A stretch of DNA of 64,000 nucleotides from Candidatus Rokuibacteriota bacterium (GTDB taxonomy: Bacteria > Methylomirabilota > Methylomirabilia > Rokubacteriales > CSP1-6), in NCBI GenBank assembly GCA_003220615.1, contig QHTB01000127.1, forward strand, positions 1 through 64,000, written 5' to 3'. Both the position numbers and the translations under genes were made by a program. The notes below the pieces were generated by a model that ran no database searches, was not told the origin of the DNA, and saw only the letters and a program-made list of their open reading frames with translations. Below, piece by piece: positions 40,388 to 48,624 of the stretch (position 1 is its first letter; the number at the start of each line of letters is the position of its first letter).

Positions 40388-41692
40388 ATGGATACCCGAT
40401 GGATCCTGACCCGTCGCCAACTCCTCAAGACCATGGCGGCCTCGGGTGCTCTGGCCGCCGCCGACCTCGCGTGGTGGGAGGAGCCGCTCGTCTCGCCACG
40501 ACGCGCGTGGGGCGCCACGCCCGTCCGCTTCCAGTTCAGCGTCCCCGAGCCGAAGCGCACCGCGCTCGTCGAATCGCTGGCCCAGCGCTTCAATCAGTCC
40601 CAGAAGGACTTCGAGGTGAAGGTGGAGTTCGTGCCGCAGGCGCAAGCTCGGCAGAAGCTCATCACCGGCATGGCCGCCAACAACCCGCCGGATTGCTGCC
40701 AGGCCTGGGACAACTGGGTGGGTGAGTTCGAGGGAATGGGCGCCGTCGAGGATTTGACCGCTCGGGTGAAGGACTGGAAGTACTACAGCGACGTGACGCC
40801 GATCGCCTGGCAGACGGTGACGGTCAAGGGCAAGATCCTGTCGTTCCCCTGGGTCGTCACCAACGACGGCGTGTACTGGCGCACCGACCGCGCGACGGAG
40901 TACGGCGTCAAGCCGCCCAAGGACGATTGGACCTGGGACGAATTCCTCGCCACGGCCAGGACGTTCACGAAAGGCGATCGCAATCAGTACGGCTTCGGCA
41001 TGCGCGGCCAGGGCACGTGGGCCGTGCTCTACGCCACCGAGTTCATGTACGCCAACGGTGCCCAGGTCCTGAAGGACGGGAAGGTCGCGATCAACTCCAA
41101 GGAGGCGGCCGAGGGCCTCGACTGGTACCTCGATCTGTTCCGCAAGTACAAGGTCTGCCCGCCCAGCGTGCCCACCGACGGGTGGCGGGGCATCGTGGAA
41201 GGCTTCGGGCGCGGCGTCACCAACATGTACATCCACAACTCCGGCTCGTCCGAGGAACAGAAGGACTTCGTGGGCGTGAAGAACTTCGCCACCGTGCCGC
41301 TGCCGGTCGGCCCGGCCAAGAAGCGGGTATCGTTCTACTTCTCGGAGACGCTGACCGGGTTCAAGAACGCCAAGAACCGTGAGGGCGCCTGGCGCTTCAT
41401 GAGCTGGCTCATGGACGACGAGCCCAAGTTCATGTACTGCAAGACGCTCGGGCTGCTGCCCGCGCGCAAGACGCTCGCCGAGCGGCCGGAGTTCGCGAAG
41501 GATCCCGCCTACCAGGGCTTCATCAAGTCGTTCCCGTTCTCGATCGTCAGTCCGTATCTGGCCTATGCAGGATGGGGCGGCAAGCTCGATTCCGAAGGCG
41601 TGCCTCTGTTCCAGCAAGCGCTGGTCGGCAAGCTGACCGCTCGGGAGTTCCTCGAAAAGTTTGCCGACATGCTCACCAAGAACATGGGCTGA
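40388..41692 (+). CDS. ABC transporter extracellular substrate-binding protein, family 1, Tat-exported
   Basis: 434 residues. The N terminus MDTRWILTRRQLLKTMAASG carries a twin-arginine motif, so export is by Tat, in folded form. The body is a CUT1 sugar-type binding protein: VEFVPQAQARQKLITGMAAN, PPDCCQAWDNWVGEF, FPWVVTNDGVYWRTD, KDDWTWDEFLATARTFTKGD. AAGGAGG lies 8 bases before the ATG at 40388, which decides against an in-frame ATG at 40361. The stop overlaps the first permease start. Confidence 0.92.
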   Translation: MDTRWILTRRQLLKTMAASGALAAADLAWWEEPLVSPRRAWGATPVRFQFSVPEPKRTALVESLAQRFNQSQKDFEVKVEFVPQAQARQKLITGMAANNPPDCCQAWDNWVGEFEGMGAVEDLTARVKDWKYYSDVTPIAWQTVTVKGKILSFPWVVTNDGVYWRTDRATEYGVKPPKDDWTWDEFLATARTFTKGDRNQYGFGMRGQGTWAVLYATEFMYANGAQVLKDGKVAINSKEAAEGLDWYLDLFRKYKVCPPSVPTDGWRGIVEGFGRGVTNMYIHNSGSSEEQKDFVGVKNFATVPLPVGPAKKRVSFYFSETLTGFKNAKNREGAWRFMSWLMDDEPKFMYCKTLGLLPARKTLAERPEFAKDPAYQGFIKSFPFSIVSPYLAYAGWGGKLDSEGVPLFQQALVGKLTAREFLEKFADMLTKNMG

Positions 41693-42627
41693 TGGCATCG
41701 TCGCCGGCGACCGTCGCCGTTGCGCTTCCGCGCCCGCTGCTCTCGCGGCGGGCGCGGGAGCTGGTGACCGGTTACCTCTACCTGCTTCCCGTCGCCATCT
41801 GCCTCGGCGGCACGATCGTGTTTCCCATCCTGAAGGCCATGCACATGAGCCTGTACAACCACGTGCTGATCAAGCCGCACGAGTACCGGTTCATCGGGCT
41901 CGGCAACTACGCGCGACTGCTGCACGACGAGACGTTCTGGCTGACGCTGTGGAACTCCATGGTGTGGGTGTTCGGCTCGGTCATCTTCCAGTTCCTCGGC
42001 GGCTTCGCGGCGGCGTTGCTGCTCCACCAGAGTTTTCGCGGCCGCGCGTTCGTCCGGACGGTCACCTTGCTGCCGTGGATCGTGCCGGGTGTGGTGGTCG
42101 CGCTGGTCTGGGAGTGGCTCTACCAGCCGAACTACGGCGTCATCAACGATCTCCTGCTGCGGCTGGGTTGGCTCAGCGATCGCGTGGCGTGGCTGTCCGA
42201 TCCCGCGCTGGCCATGGCTGCGGTCGTCACCACCAACGTGTGGCGAGGCGTGCCGTTCTTCGCGATCATGCTGCTGGCCGGGCTCCAGGCGATTCCCGAC
42301 GAGCTCTACGAGGCCGCGCGCGTCGACGGCGCCAGCGTGACCGAGCGCTTCTGGCACATCACGTTGCCGCTCGTGCGCCCCATCATCGTGGTGGCGACGG
42401 CCACGCGGATCATCTGGACCTTCAACTACGCCGACCTGATCTTCGTGATGACGAGCGGTGGGCCGGCCAACGCCACCCAGATCACGTCGACCTACACGCT
42501 GCTGATGGCGTACTCGAACCTCGACTTCGGCTACGCGGCCACGCTGTCGGTCGTGCTGCTGGTGATCATGATGGTGTTCACCACGCTCTATTTGCGTGTG
42601 ACGCGCGGGATCGAGAGCGCGACGTGA
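41692..42627 (+). CDS. Sugar-type ABC transporter permease (MalF/UgpA-like)
   Basis: 311 residues, six membrane helices. The EAA loop that contacts the ATPase is ELYEAARVDGASVTERFWHITLPL (in part). The N terminus carries ARELVTGYLYLLPVAICLGG. It pairs with the next gene as an inner-membrane heterodimer. TGATG overlap with the binding-protein gene. Confidence 0.93.
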   Translation: MASSPATVAVALPRPLLSRRARELVTGYLYLLPVAICLGGTIVFPILKAMHMSLYNHVLIKPHEYRFIGLGNYARLLHDETFWLTLWNSMVWVFGSVIFQFLGGFAAALLLHQSFRGRAFVRTVTLLPWIVPGVVVALVWEWLYQPNYGVINDLLLRLGWLSDRVAWLSDPALAMAAVVTTNVWRGVPFFAIMLLAGLQAIPDELYEAARVDGASVTERFWHITLPLVRPIIVVATATRIIWTFNYADLIFVMTSGGPANATQITSTYTLLMAYSNLDFGYAATLSVVLLVIMMVFTTLYLRVTRGIESAT

Positions 42628-43481
42628 GCCGCGGGCGTGGCAGCCTGGCCGAGCGCGTCCTCGGCGGCCCCGTGCTGTGGCTGGGGCTGGCGCTGCTCAC
42701 CGCCTTTGCGCTGGCGCCGTTCGTGTGGGTCTTCCTGACTTCGCTCAAGACGCGCACCGAGCTCTACGCCACGCCGCTCCTGTACCTGCCGCGCACGGCC
42801 ACCGTGACCAACTACGTCGACGCGTGGACGTCGAAGCTCACGCCGTTCAGCCGGTTCTTCGCCAACAGCCTGTGGGTGTCGTCGGTGACGATGGTCGCCA
42901 CCACCGCGATCTCCATCCTGGCCGGCTACGCCCTGGCGCGCTTCCGCTTCGGTGGTCGCCAGGTGATCCTGCTCGTGTTCCTGGCCACCCAGATGTTTCC
43001 GGCCGTGCTGCTCATCGCGCCCTTGCTCTCCCAGTGGTACGCGCTCGGGCTGATCGACACCTACCAGGCGCTCATCTATTCGAACTTTTCCTTCACGGTC
43101 CCGTTCACGGTCTGGATGCTGGTCGGCTACTTCGATTCCATCCCGCGCGAGCTGGAGGAGAGCGCGCTCATCGACGGCTGCGGGCGGTTCGCCGCGCTCC
43201 TCCGCGTGGTGCTGCCTCTGGCCGCACCCGGCATCGCGGCCACCGCGATCTTCGCGTTCGTGACGTCGTGGAGCGAGCTGCTCTTCGCCATCACCTTCAC
43301 GAGCCAGACCGAGATGCGGACGCTCTCCGCCGGGCTGCTCTTCATGGTCGGCCAGTACGAGATCCAGTGGGGCCAGCTGTCGGCGGGCGTGATGATCTCG
43401 ACCGTGCCCGTGGCGATCCTCTTCACCTATCTCCAGCGCCACCTCATCCGCGGCCTGTCGGCCGGAGCGCTGAAGGGTTAG
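42624..43481 (+). CDS. Sugar-type ABC transporter permease (MalG/UgpE-like)
   Basis: 285 residues with six helices: FALAPFVWVFLTSLKTRTEL at the N terminus and the EAA loop ELEESALIDGCGRFAALLRV. Start GTG overlaps the previous stop. No ATP-binding subunit gene follows; a shared MsmK/UgpC-type ATPase encoded elsewhere is needed. Its TAG stop overlaps the end of the converging MFS gene. Confidence 0.93.
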   Translation: MSRGRGSLAERVLGGPVLWLGLALLTAFALAPFVWVFLTSLKTRTELYATPLLYLPRTATVTNYVDAWTSKLTPFSRFFANSLWVSSVTMVATTAISILAGYALARFRFGGRQVILLVFLATQMFPAVLLIAPLLSQWYALGLIDTYQALIYSNFSFTVPFTVWMLVGYFDSIPRELEESALIDGCGRFAALLRVVLPLAAPGIAATAIFAFVTSWSELLFAITFTSQTEMRTLSAGLLFMVGQYEIQWGQLSAGVMISTVPVAILFTYLQRHLIRGLSAGALKG

Positions 43482-44659
43482 GCGCGAGCTGGAGCGCTGA
43501 CGGCGGGGCGGAGCACGAGGCAGAGCGGGATCGTGACGAGCACGACCGTGCTGACGATCCCGAGCGTGGCCGAGACCCCGATCATGTCACCGACGAGGCC
43601 GTAGATCGTCGGTGCCAGCGCCGAAGCGCCCACGCTGAGGGTGTAGTAGAGGCCGTAGGCACGCGATCGGCGCTCGGCCAGCACGAGATCGGCGACGGTG
43701 CCGTAGAGCACCGACGACGTCCCGTTGAGCGCCACGCCCATCGGGAGCAGGGCCACCAGCGCCACCGGGAGCGGCGCGGCGATGATGACGACGATCCCCA
43801 GCGCCGTCGCGGCCTCGGTGAGGATCACGGTTCGAATCACGCCGACGCGGTCGGCGACGAGGCCGCAGAGGAACTTGCCGGCGGCTCCGCCCACGAACAG
43901 CAGGCCCAGCGCGGTGCCGATTCCAGCCACCGTCGAGCCCTTGGCGATGAGCGCGAAGGGCAGGAACGTGATGAAGCCGGTTCGAGTCGAGTTGTCGATC
44001 ATGCCGATCGCCGCGAGGGCGCCGAAGCCGCGCGGATCGCGAATGCCCCAGCCGGTGACGCGATCGCCCTGGGCAGCTTCCTCCAGTGTCGCGCTGCCAG
44101 CGCCGAGTCGAACGAGGACGATGAGCAGGGCGCCGGCCACCAGGAGCCCGAGCACGCCGTAAGTGGCGCCGGCCACCCGCCAGCCGACCGCCGCCGCCGC
44201 AAAGGCGACGACGGCCGAGACCGCGGCCTTCCCGACGTCGCCCGAGAAGTTGTACGTGCCGAGCGCGGCCCGGCGGCCGCCGCCCTCGTAGGCTTTCGAG
44301 ATCAGCGACGACGACAGCGGGTGTTGCACGCCGGAGCCGAGGCCGGCGGCGAGCAGGATTCCGAGCAGGGGGAGGAAGCCGCCGGCCCACCCCGCCGCGA
44401 CGAATCCGAGCGCGGTGACGGCCGTGCCGGCCACCAGCAACCGGCGCTCGCCCCACCGCTCGGCGAGGAAGCCGGCCGGTATCTGAAAGAGCGCCATGCC
44501 GCCCGTGTACGTGGTCCGGATCACGCCGACCTGGGCGAGGCTCAACCCGAACTCGCTCGCCCACAGCGGCAGGAAGACGTAGAGGATGTCCGAGAAGCCG
44601 TCGTGGACGAAGTGGATGGTGGAGGCGGCGGCCAGCACCGCCCGGGCCCGCGCGATCAC
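43478..44659 (-). CDS. Major facilitator superfamily transporter
   Basis: 393 residues with 12 predicted helices. The MFS loop 2-3 motif is GFLAERWGERRLLVAGTAVT, and the equivalent in the second half is CGLVADRVGVIRTVILTEA. GTG 44659 was chosen because it opens directly into the first helix (VLAAASTIHFVHDGFSDILY) and has AGAGG upstream; a longer in-frame start would add about 35 polar residues. It is divergent from a MarR regulator, suggesting regulated export or uptake of an organic acid or toxic compound. Confidence 0.88.
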   Translation of the reverse strand: MIARARAVLAAASTIHFVHDGFSDILYVFLPLWASEFGLSLAQVGVIRTTYTGGMALFQIPAGFLAERWGERRLLVAGTAVTALGFVAAGWAGGFLPLLGILLAAGLGSGVQHPLSSSLISKAYEGGGRRAALGTYNFSGDVGKAAVSAVVAFAAAAVGWRVAGATYGVLGLLVAGALLIVLVRLGAGSATLEEAAQGDRVTGWGIRDPRGFGALAAIGMIDNSTRTGFITFLPFALIAKGSTVAGIGTALGLLFVGGAAGKFLCGLVADRVGVIRTVILTEAATALGIVVIIAAPLPVALVALLPMGVALNGTSSVLYGTVADLVLAERRSRAYGLYYTLSVGASALAPTIYGLVGDMIGVSATLGIVSTVVLVTIPLCLVLRPAVSAPARA

Positions 44660-44765
44660 GGAGCGATCATCCTCTAGGCGTGACGACCGTTCAAGCCAGG
44701 CAGGACGACCATTCGAGACGGGGGGCCGGGTGACAAAAGTGCCGACTGAAAAAAGGTACAACACG

Positions 44766-44786
44766 TTATATCGCCCGGCGATATAA
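44766..44786. promoter_or_regulatory. MarR-type palindromic operator overlapping a perfect -10 box
   Basis: Half-sites TTATATCGCC (44766-44775) and GGCGATATAA (44777-44786) are exact complements around one central base. The plus-strand -10 hexamer TATAAT (44782-44787) overlaps the right half, and the MarR ATG follows at 44797. Outer arms ACACG and CGTGT extend the symmetry. Binding here would shut off the marR promoter and possibly the divergent MFS gene. Confidence 0.75.
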
Positions 44787-44796
44787 TCGTGTACGT

Positions 44797-45285
44797 ATGG
44801 CGGTCACGAGACGGGAGGCGGGCGCGGCGTCGCCGGTCGACTACGAAACCCTGGCCGAGCTGCGCTACCAGATCCGGCTCTTCATGCGGCGACGGGAAGA
44901 GGCAGCCCGCGCGGCCGGCATCGAGCCTCAACAGTATCTCCTGCTGCTGCAGCTCAAGGGCTTGGAAGACCGCGGGCCCACCACGGTCGGGGCCCTGGCG
45001 GAACGGCTCCAGATTCGCCACCACAGCGCCGTCGAGCTCGTAGACCGCCTGGTCGAGCGAGACATGGTCGCGCGCCGGCGCGACAGCCTTGACCGGCGGG
45101 AAGTCTCGGTGACGCTACGCCCGGCCGGCGAAGCGGTGTTGCGGAAGCTCGCGCTGTATTCGATGGAGGAGCTGAGGACCGAGGGCCCGGAGCTGGTGCG
45201 AGTCCTCCGGCAGTTGATGCCGGGACGGGGCCGGGCCCGTCGAGAGCAACGGACAGCACGAACTGGAGGCGGAGGAACGCAATGA
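44797..45285 (+). CDS. MarR family transcriptional regulator
   Basis: 162 residues: GIEPQQYLLLLQLKGLEDRG, the winged helix TVGALAERLQIRHHSAVELV with DRLVERDMVARRRDSLDRRE, and a dimerisation helix at the end. The basic C-terminal tail (GRGRARREQRTARTGGGGTQ) is unusual. It probably represses its own gene and the divergent MFS transporter by binding the palindrome at 44766-44786. Its stop overlaps the pal start by ATGA, so it also drives pal. Confidence 0.9.
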   Translation: MAVTRREAGAASPVDYETLAELRYQIRLFMRRREEAARAAGIEPQQYLLLLQLKGLEDRGPTTVGALAERLQIRHHSAVELVDRLVERDMVARRRDSLDRREVSVTLRPAGEAVLRKLALYSMEELRTEGPELVRVLRQLMPGRGRARREQRTARTGGGGTQ

Positions 45286-45866
45286 CAACGCGATTCATGG
45301 TAGTGCCCGCGATGCTCCTGATGCTGATCGCCGCCGGCTGCGCGAAGCGGCCGGCGACGTCGATGGCGTCGGCGCCGGCGCCGGGTGGCGCCGCCAGCCT
45401 CAGCAGTGGAACCGGAAGCGCTCCCGGCGGTGGAAGCGTGAGCAATACCAGCAGCCCGAGCGGGAGCAGCGCCGTCAACCGGGCCGTGTCGTCGACGGCC
45501 CGCCCGCAGCCCGGCACGTTCCGAGCGACCACCGAACTGAAGGACGTCCACTTCGACTTCGACAAGTACGACATCCGGCCGAGCGATACGAAGATGCTCG
45601 ACGCCAACGCGGCGTGGCTGAAGAGCAACAGCACGATTCTGGTGCTCATCGAGGGCCACTGCGACGAGCGAGGCACCAACGAGTACAACCTGGCGCTCGG
45701 CGAGCGCCGAGCCAAGGCGACGATGAATTATCTCGTCAGCCAGGGTGTGGCGCAGAACCGCGTGAGCATCATCTCCTACGGTGAGGAGCGGCCGGTCTGC
45801 ACCGATCACGACGAAGCCTGCTGGGCCAAGAACCGCCGCGCTCACTTCCTCGTCAAACCGGAGTAA
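45282..45866 (+). CDS. pal: Peptidoglycan-associated lipoprotein (OmpA domain)
   Basis: 194 residues. Lipobox LIAAGC with Cys20 as lipid anchor, a Ser/Gly-rich linker (about 25-78), then the OmpA domain: LKDVHFDFDKYDIRPSDTKM, ILVLIEGHCDERGTNEYNLA, LGERRAKATMNYLVSQGV, VSIISYGEERPVC. Pal ties the outer membrane to peptidoglycan as part of the Tol-Pal system, again indicating a diderm cell. No tol genes are adjacent; co-transcription with a MarR regulator is unusual. Confidence 0.93.
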   Translation: MTTRFMVVPAMLLMLIAAGCAKRPATSMASAPAPGGAASLSSGTGSAPGGGSVSNTSSPSGSSAVNRAVSSTARPQPGTFRATTELKDVHFDFDKYDIRPSDTKMLDANAAWLKSNSTILVLIEGHCDERGTNEYNLALGERRAKATMNYLVSQGVAQNRVSIISYGEERPVCTDHDEACWAKNRRAHFLVKPE

Positions 45867-45938
45867 CGCTCGCGCGTCCGGGGTGCGCCGTCGTCGGGTC
45901 GAGTAGAATACCGGCGTCGGTGCACCACGGAGGCGGCC

Positions 45939-46565
45939 ATGACCATCAGCATCACGCGCGTCTACACCCGTCTGGGTGACAAGGGCGACACCGGCCTCGT
46001 CGGCGGCCGGCGTGTGCCGAAGGACTCTCCACGCATCGAGGCGTACGGGACCGTCGACGAGCTGAATGCGATCGTCGGGCTCGTCCGGACGTTCAACGAG
46101 GAGCGCCTCGACCAGGGCGAACACCATCGCTGGCTCGACGAAGTCCTCCGCAAGATCCAGAACGAGCTGTTCGATCTCGGCAGCGAGCTGGCCACGCCGC
46201 CGGGCGCCGAGTACGAAGGCATGTTCAAGCTCGGTGAGACCGAGGTCACGGCCCTCGAGCGTCTGATGGATCACTGCCAGCAGGACCTCGAGCCGCTCCG
46301 CTCGTTCACGCTGCCCGGAGGTGGGCGCATCAACGCCTTTCTGCACCAGGCTCGAACCGTCTGCCGCCGAGCCGAGCGGCGGGTCCTCGAGCTGTCGCGG
46401 GTGGAGCCGCTCGGAGAGTGGCCGCTGCGCTACGTCAACCGGCTGAGCGACACCTTCTTCGTGCTCGGCCGCTGGGTCGCCAAGCACATGGGCGAACGAG
46501 AATATCTCTGGGAGCGCGCGCTCCAGGGCGACCGTCGCCCCAAGACGAGGAAAAAGCCTGAGTGA
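45939..46565 (+). CDS. Cob(I)alamin adenosyltransferase, PduO/MMAB type
   Basis: 208 residues: VYTRLGDKGDTGLVGGRRV (ATP site), RIEAYGTVDELNAIVGLVRT, IQNELFDLGSELATPPGAEY, FTLPGGGRINAFLHQARTVC and RRAERRVLELSRVEPLGEWP, all classic PduO-type motifs. It converts cob(I)alamin to adenosylcobalamin, the cofactor for mutases. GGAGG lies 6-7 bases upstream. No cobalamin riboswitch is apparent in the 72-base gap before it. Confidence 0.95.
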   Translation: MTISITRVYTRLGDKGDTGLVGGRRVPKDSPRIEAYGTVDELNAIVGLVRTFNEERLDQGEHHRWLDEVLRKIQNELFDLGSELATPPGAEYEGMFKLGETEVTALERLMDHCQQDLEPLRSFTLPGGGRINAFLHQARTVCRRAERRVLELSRVEPLGEWPLRYVNRLSDTFFVLGRWVAKHMGEREYLWERALQGDRRPKTRKKPE

Positions 46566-46957
46566 CCAGCGTCGGCCGGATCCTGATCGAGCTGCTCAAG
46601 GAGTACGGACCGCTGTGCGAACCGTGCCTGTCGCATCACGTCCGGATGCCGGTCGCCCGGGTGACCGTGGTGCTCAACCGGCTTCGCCAGTCGGTCGCCG
46701 TGAGGATCGATCACGATCAGTGTCTCCGGTGTGCGGAATTCACCCAGACGTTCGCCCTGGTCAAGACCCACGAGGACGCCGATGTGGTGACTCGCACCGC
46801 CCCGGCGTCGGTCCGCCGGGAAGACGATCCCGTCTGCCCCGTGTGCCTCAAGACCATCGAGCCGAAACATGCGGTGACGGTCGACCACGGTGAGGTCGTG
46901 CACGCCGATTGCTGGGGCAAGAAGCCCGTGCGGCGTGATCCGATCCGCCGATTCTGA
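46562..46957 (+). CDS. Hypothetical zinc-ribbon protein
   Basis: 131 residues with no family I recognise. Cysteine pairs are PLCEPCLSHHV, DQCLRCAEF and DPVCPVCLKTIEPKHAVTVD followed by HADCWGK. The last stretch looks like a treble-clef/LIM-style zinc ribbon; the N terminus (GRILIELLKEYGPLCEPCLS, MPVARVTVVLNRLR) could be a small winged helix. It overlaps the adenosyltransferase stop by GTGA and so is co-expressed with it. It may be a regulator or redox-sensitive DNA-binding protein. Confidence 0.6.
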   Translation: MTSVGRILIELLKEYGPLCEPCLSHHVRMPVARVTVVLNRLRQSVAVRIDHDQCLRCAEFTQTFALVKTHEDADVVTRTAPASVRREDDPVCPVCLKTIEPKHAVTVDHGEVVHADCWGKKPVRRDPIRRF

Positions 46958-46997
46958 GGATCCCGCCGGGCGGGGAGGCGCGCGGCCTCCGGGTGAG

Positions 46998-48263
46998 TCA
47001 GAGCGCGCGCAGGAAGGCGATCAGGTCGGCTCGCTCCGCCGCCGTGAACCCGATCGAGAACCGCCGGTCGTAGAACTCCACCACGTCTTCGAGCGTGGCC
47101 GCCGAGCCGTTGTGGAAGTACGGCGCCCGGGCGGCCAGGGCGCGCAGCGTCGGGACCTTGAACTTGCCGACGTCCTCACACCGGCCGGTGACGAGTGCGC
47201 GGCCCGGATCCGTCGTCCGCAGCACGCCGCCGGCCTTCGCGCAGCGCAGCGTGTAGACGGGCATGTCGGGGGTCCGTAACCCGGCGTCGCTCAGGCCGAG
47301 GCTCACGAACACGCCGCTCGAGTTGCTGCCGGCATTGGGCGCGTCGTGACACGAGCTGCAGGACACGCCGCGCGGGCGGAAGGCACGATGGTTGAAGATG
47401 GCCTCGCCGCGTGCAATGGCCTGGCGACCCGGCGCGAGTCGTCCGCGGGCGTTCGCCCACGGCGTGAACAGTGAGAAGACGGCGCGGTCAGCGCTCGCTC
47501 CGGCGTTGATGCCGGGATGGAACGGCTGATCGGTGAGGGAGCGCGGCCCGCCCCGTGCGCCGTCGGCGTCGAGCGCTCCCGCCGAATTGTCCGAGATCTG
47601 CGCCGTGTAGAGCCCGGACTCCAGGCTGACGATCCTGGCGCGCTCGTCGGCCGTGAGCGGGCGCGCGGACAGGGCGTGATCGCGCGCTGCGCCGTCGGCC
47701 TGGGCGTCGAGCGCCAGCTCGCGCCCGTCCCACATGATGCTCGCGCCGAAGCGAAGATTCGTCGTGGGCAGGGGACGGCGGAAGATGGAGAGCTCACTGG
47801 CCGTGGCGTAGCCGTAGGGATCGTCGATCGCATCGACGCTGAACTCGGCATCGGCCGGGACCGATAGCCCGACGCGGATCAAGCCGCGCTCCAGGAGCAA
47901 TCGATACGCGCTGCGGCGCGCCTCGACGGTCGAGACGTCGGCGCGTGGCGAGACGGAGCCGTCGTTGGTACGGAAGAGCGGATCCAGGCCCTCACTGGTC
48001 TCGAAGCGCGCTCGAGCGCCCGCGGGCGTGATCGTCCAGCCTTCGGCCGGGTCGTGACAGGAGACGCACGCGCGCCCATTGCGTCCCACGCTCTGAAAAA
48101 AGGGATTTGCCGGGTCGATGACCCCGCCGGTCGAGACGGTTGCGATCACACCCGACGCGTTGGCGTCGCGAAGAACGGTTTGCGGAGCCGCGTGGTGGGC
48201 ATGAGCCACGGCCGCTACCAGCAGGAGCACCGCCAGCACCAGACGGAGAAACACCCCATGCAT
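46998..48263 (-). CDS. Dihaem cytochrome c peroxidase-like protein
   Basis: 421 residues with signal peptide (residues 1-22, ending AHAHH). Two c-type haem motifs are visible: CVSCH (66-70) after FFQSVGRNGRA, and CSSCH near residue 300. The FKVPTLRALAARAPYFHNGS segment near the end is the MauG/CcpA signature, and the C terminus EDVVEFYDRRFSIGFTAAER is also typical. It lies in the periplasm and reduces peroxide or acts in oxidative modification. Transcribed alone on the minus strand. The upstream gap 48264-48399 shows no gene. Confidence 0.85.
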   Translation of the reverse strand: MHGVFLRLVLAVLLLVAAVAHAHHAAPQTVLRDANASGVIATVSTGGVIDPANPFFQSVGRNGRACVSCHDPAEGWTITPAGARARFETSEGLDPLFRTNDGSVSPRADVSTVEARRSAYRLLLERGLIRVGLSVPADAEFSVDAIDDPYGYATASELSIFRRPLPTTNLRFGASIMWDGRELALDAQADGAARDHALSARPLTADERARIVSLESGLYTAQISDNSAGALDADGARGGPRSLTDQPFHPGINAGASADRAVFSLFTPWANARGRLAPGRQAIARGEAIFNHRAFRPRGVSCSSCHDAPNAGSNSSGVFVSLGLSDAGLRTPDMPVYTLRCAKAGGVLRTTDPGRALVTGRCEDVGKFKVPTLRALAARAPYFHNGSAATLEDVVEFYDRRFSIGFTAAERADLIAFLRAL

Positions 48264-48399
48264 ATGTGCAACGCGGGTGCCGAACGCAGATTCGCCGACT
48301 TCGGCCCCGGCGTGCGCAACAGATTCGCCGACCTGGGCGCTCCGCTACCGAGCGCCGCCGATCGAACACGGCGTCACGCCGGAGGCCGACGGCCGCCTG

Positions 48400-48477
48400 T
48401 TAACCGTGGTTGATCAGCCAGACCAGGATGAGGATCGTCGCCGGGACGCCGAGGAGCCACGCAAGGATGTATGGCAT
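48400..48477 (-). CDS. 25-residue single-helix membrane peptide
   Basis: Complete frame beginning MPYILAWLLGVPATI and ending in NHG, almost wholly hydrophobic, so one membrane helix. The ribosome site is excellent (GGAGGAGGTGAG ending 4-5 bases before the ATG). Such small proteins often modulate a membrane complex. It is divergent from the molybdenum hydroxylase operon and lies in the 361-base gap 48264-48624, which otherwise holds that operon's promoter. Confidence 0.55.
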   Translation of the reverse strand: MPYILAWLLGVPATILILVWLINHG

Positions 48478-48545
48478 TCGTGCTCACCTCCTCCGGCCTG
48501 CAGCAATTGCAAGTGGGTGGCCATCAGCCGGGCCTCGCGAATCCC

Positions 48546-48574
48546 TTGACGGACTGGTTCAGTATTTTTAAACT
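48546..48574 (+). promoter_or_regulatory. Promoter of the molybdenum hydroxylase-box operon
   Basis: TTGACG (48546-48551), 17-base spacer, TAAACT (48569-48574). It leaves about 45 bases of leader. A palindrome covers the predicted start site. Confidence 0.6.
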
Positions 48575-48577
48575 CCC

Positions 48578-48594
48578 ATTAAGCAGTGCTTAAT
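48578..48594. promoter_or_regulatory. Palindromic operator at the operon start site
   Basis: ATTAAGC (48578-48584) and GCTTAAT (48588-48594) are exact complements around AGT. It begins four bases after the -10 box, an ideal place for a repressor. The XRE-cupin protein encoded in the same operon is the obvious candidate. Confidence 0.6.
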
Positions 48595-48624
48595 TCCGAC
48601 CGTCCCCGTGGGGGTGGAGCTCGG

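Noticed and set aside
45867-45938. Possible cobalamin riboswitch before the adenosyltransferase gene.
   Set aside because: The gap is only 72 bases and no B12-box-like sequence is seen.
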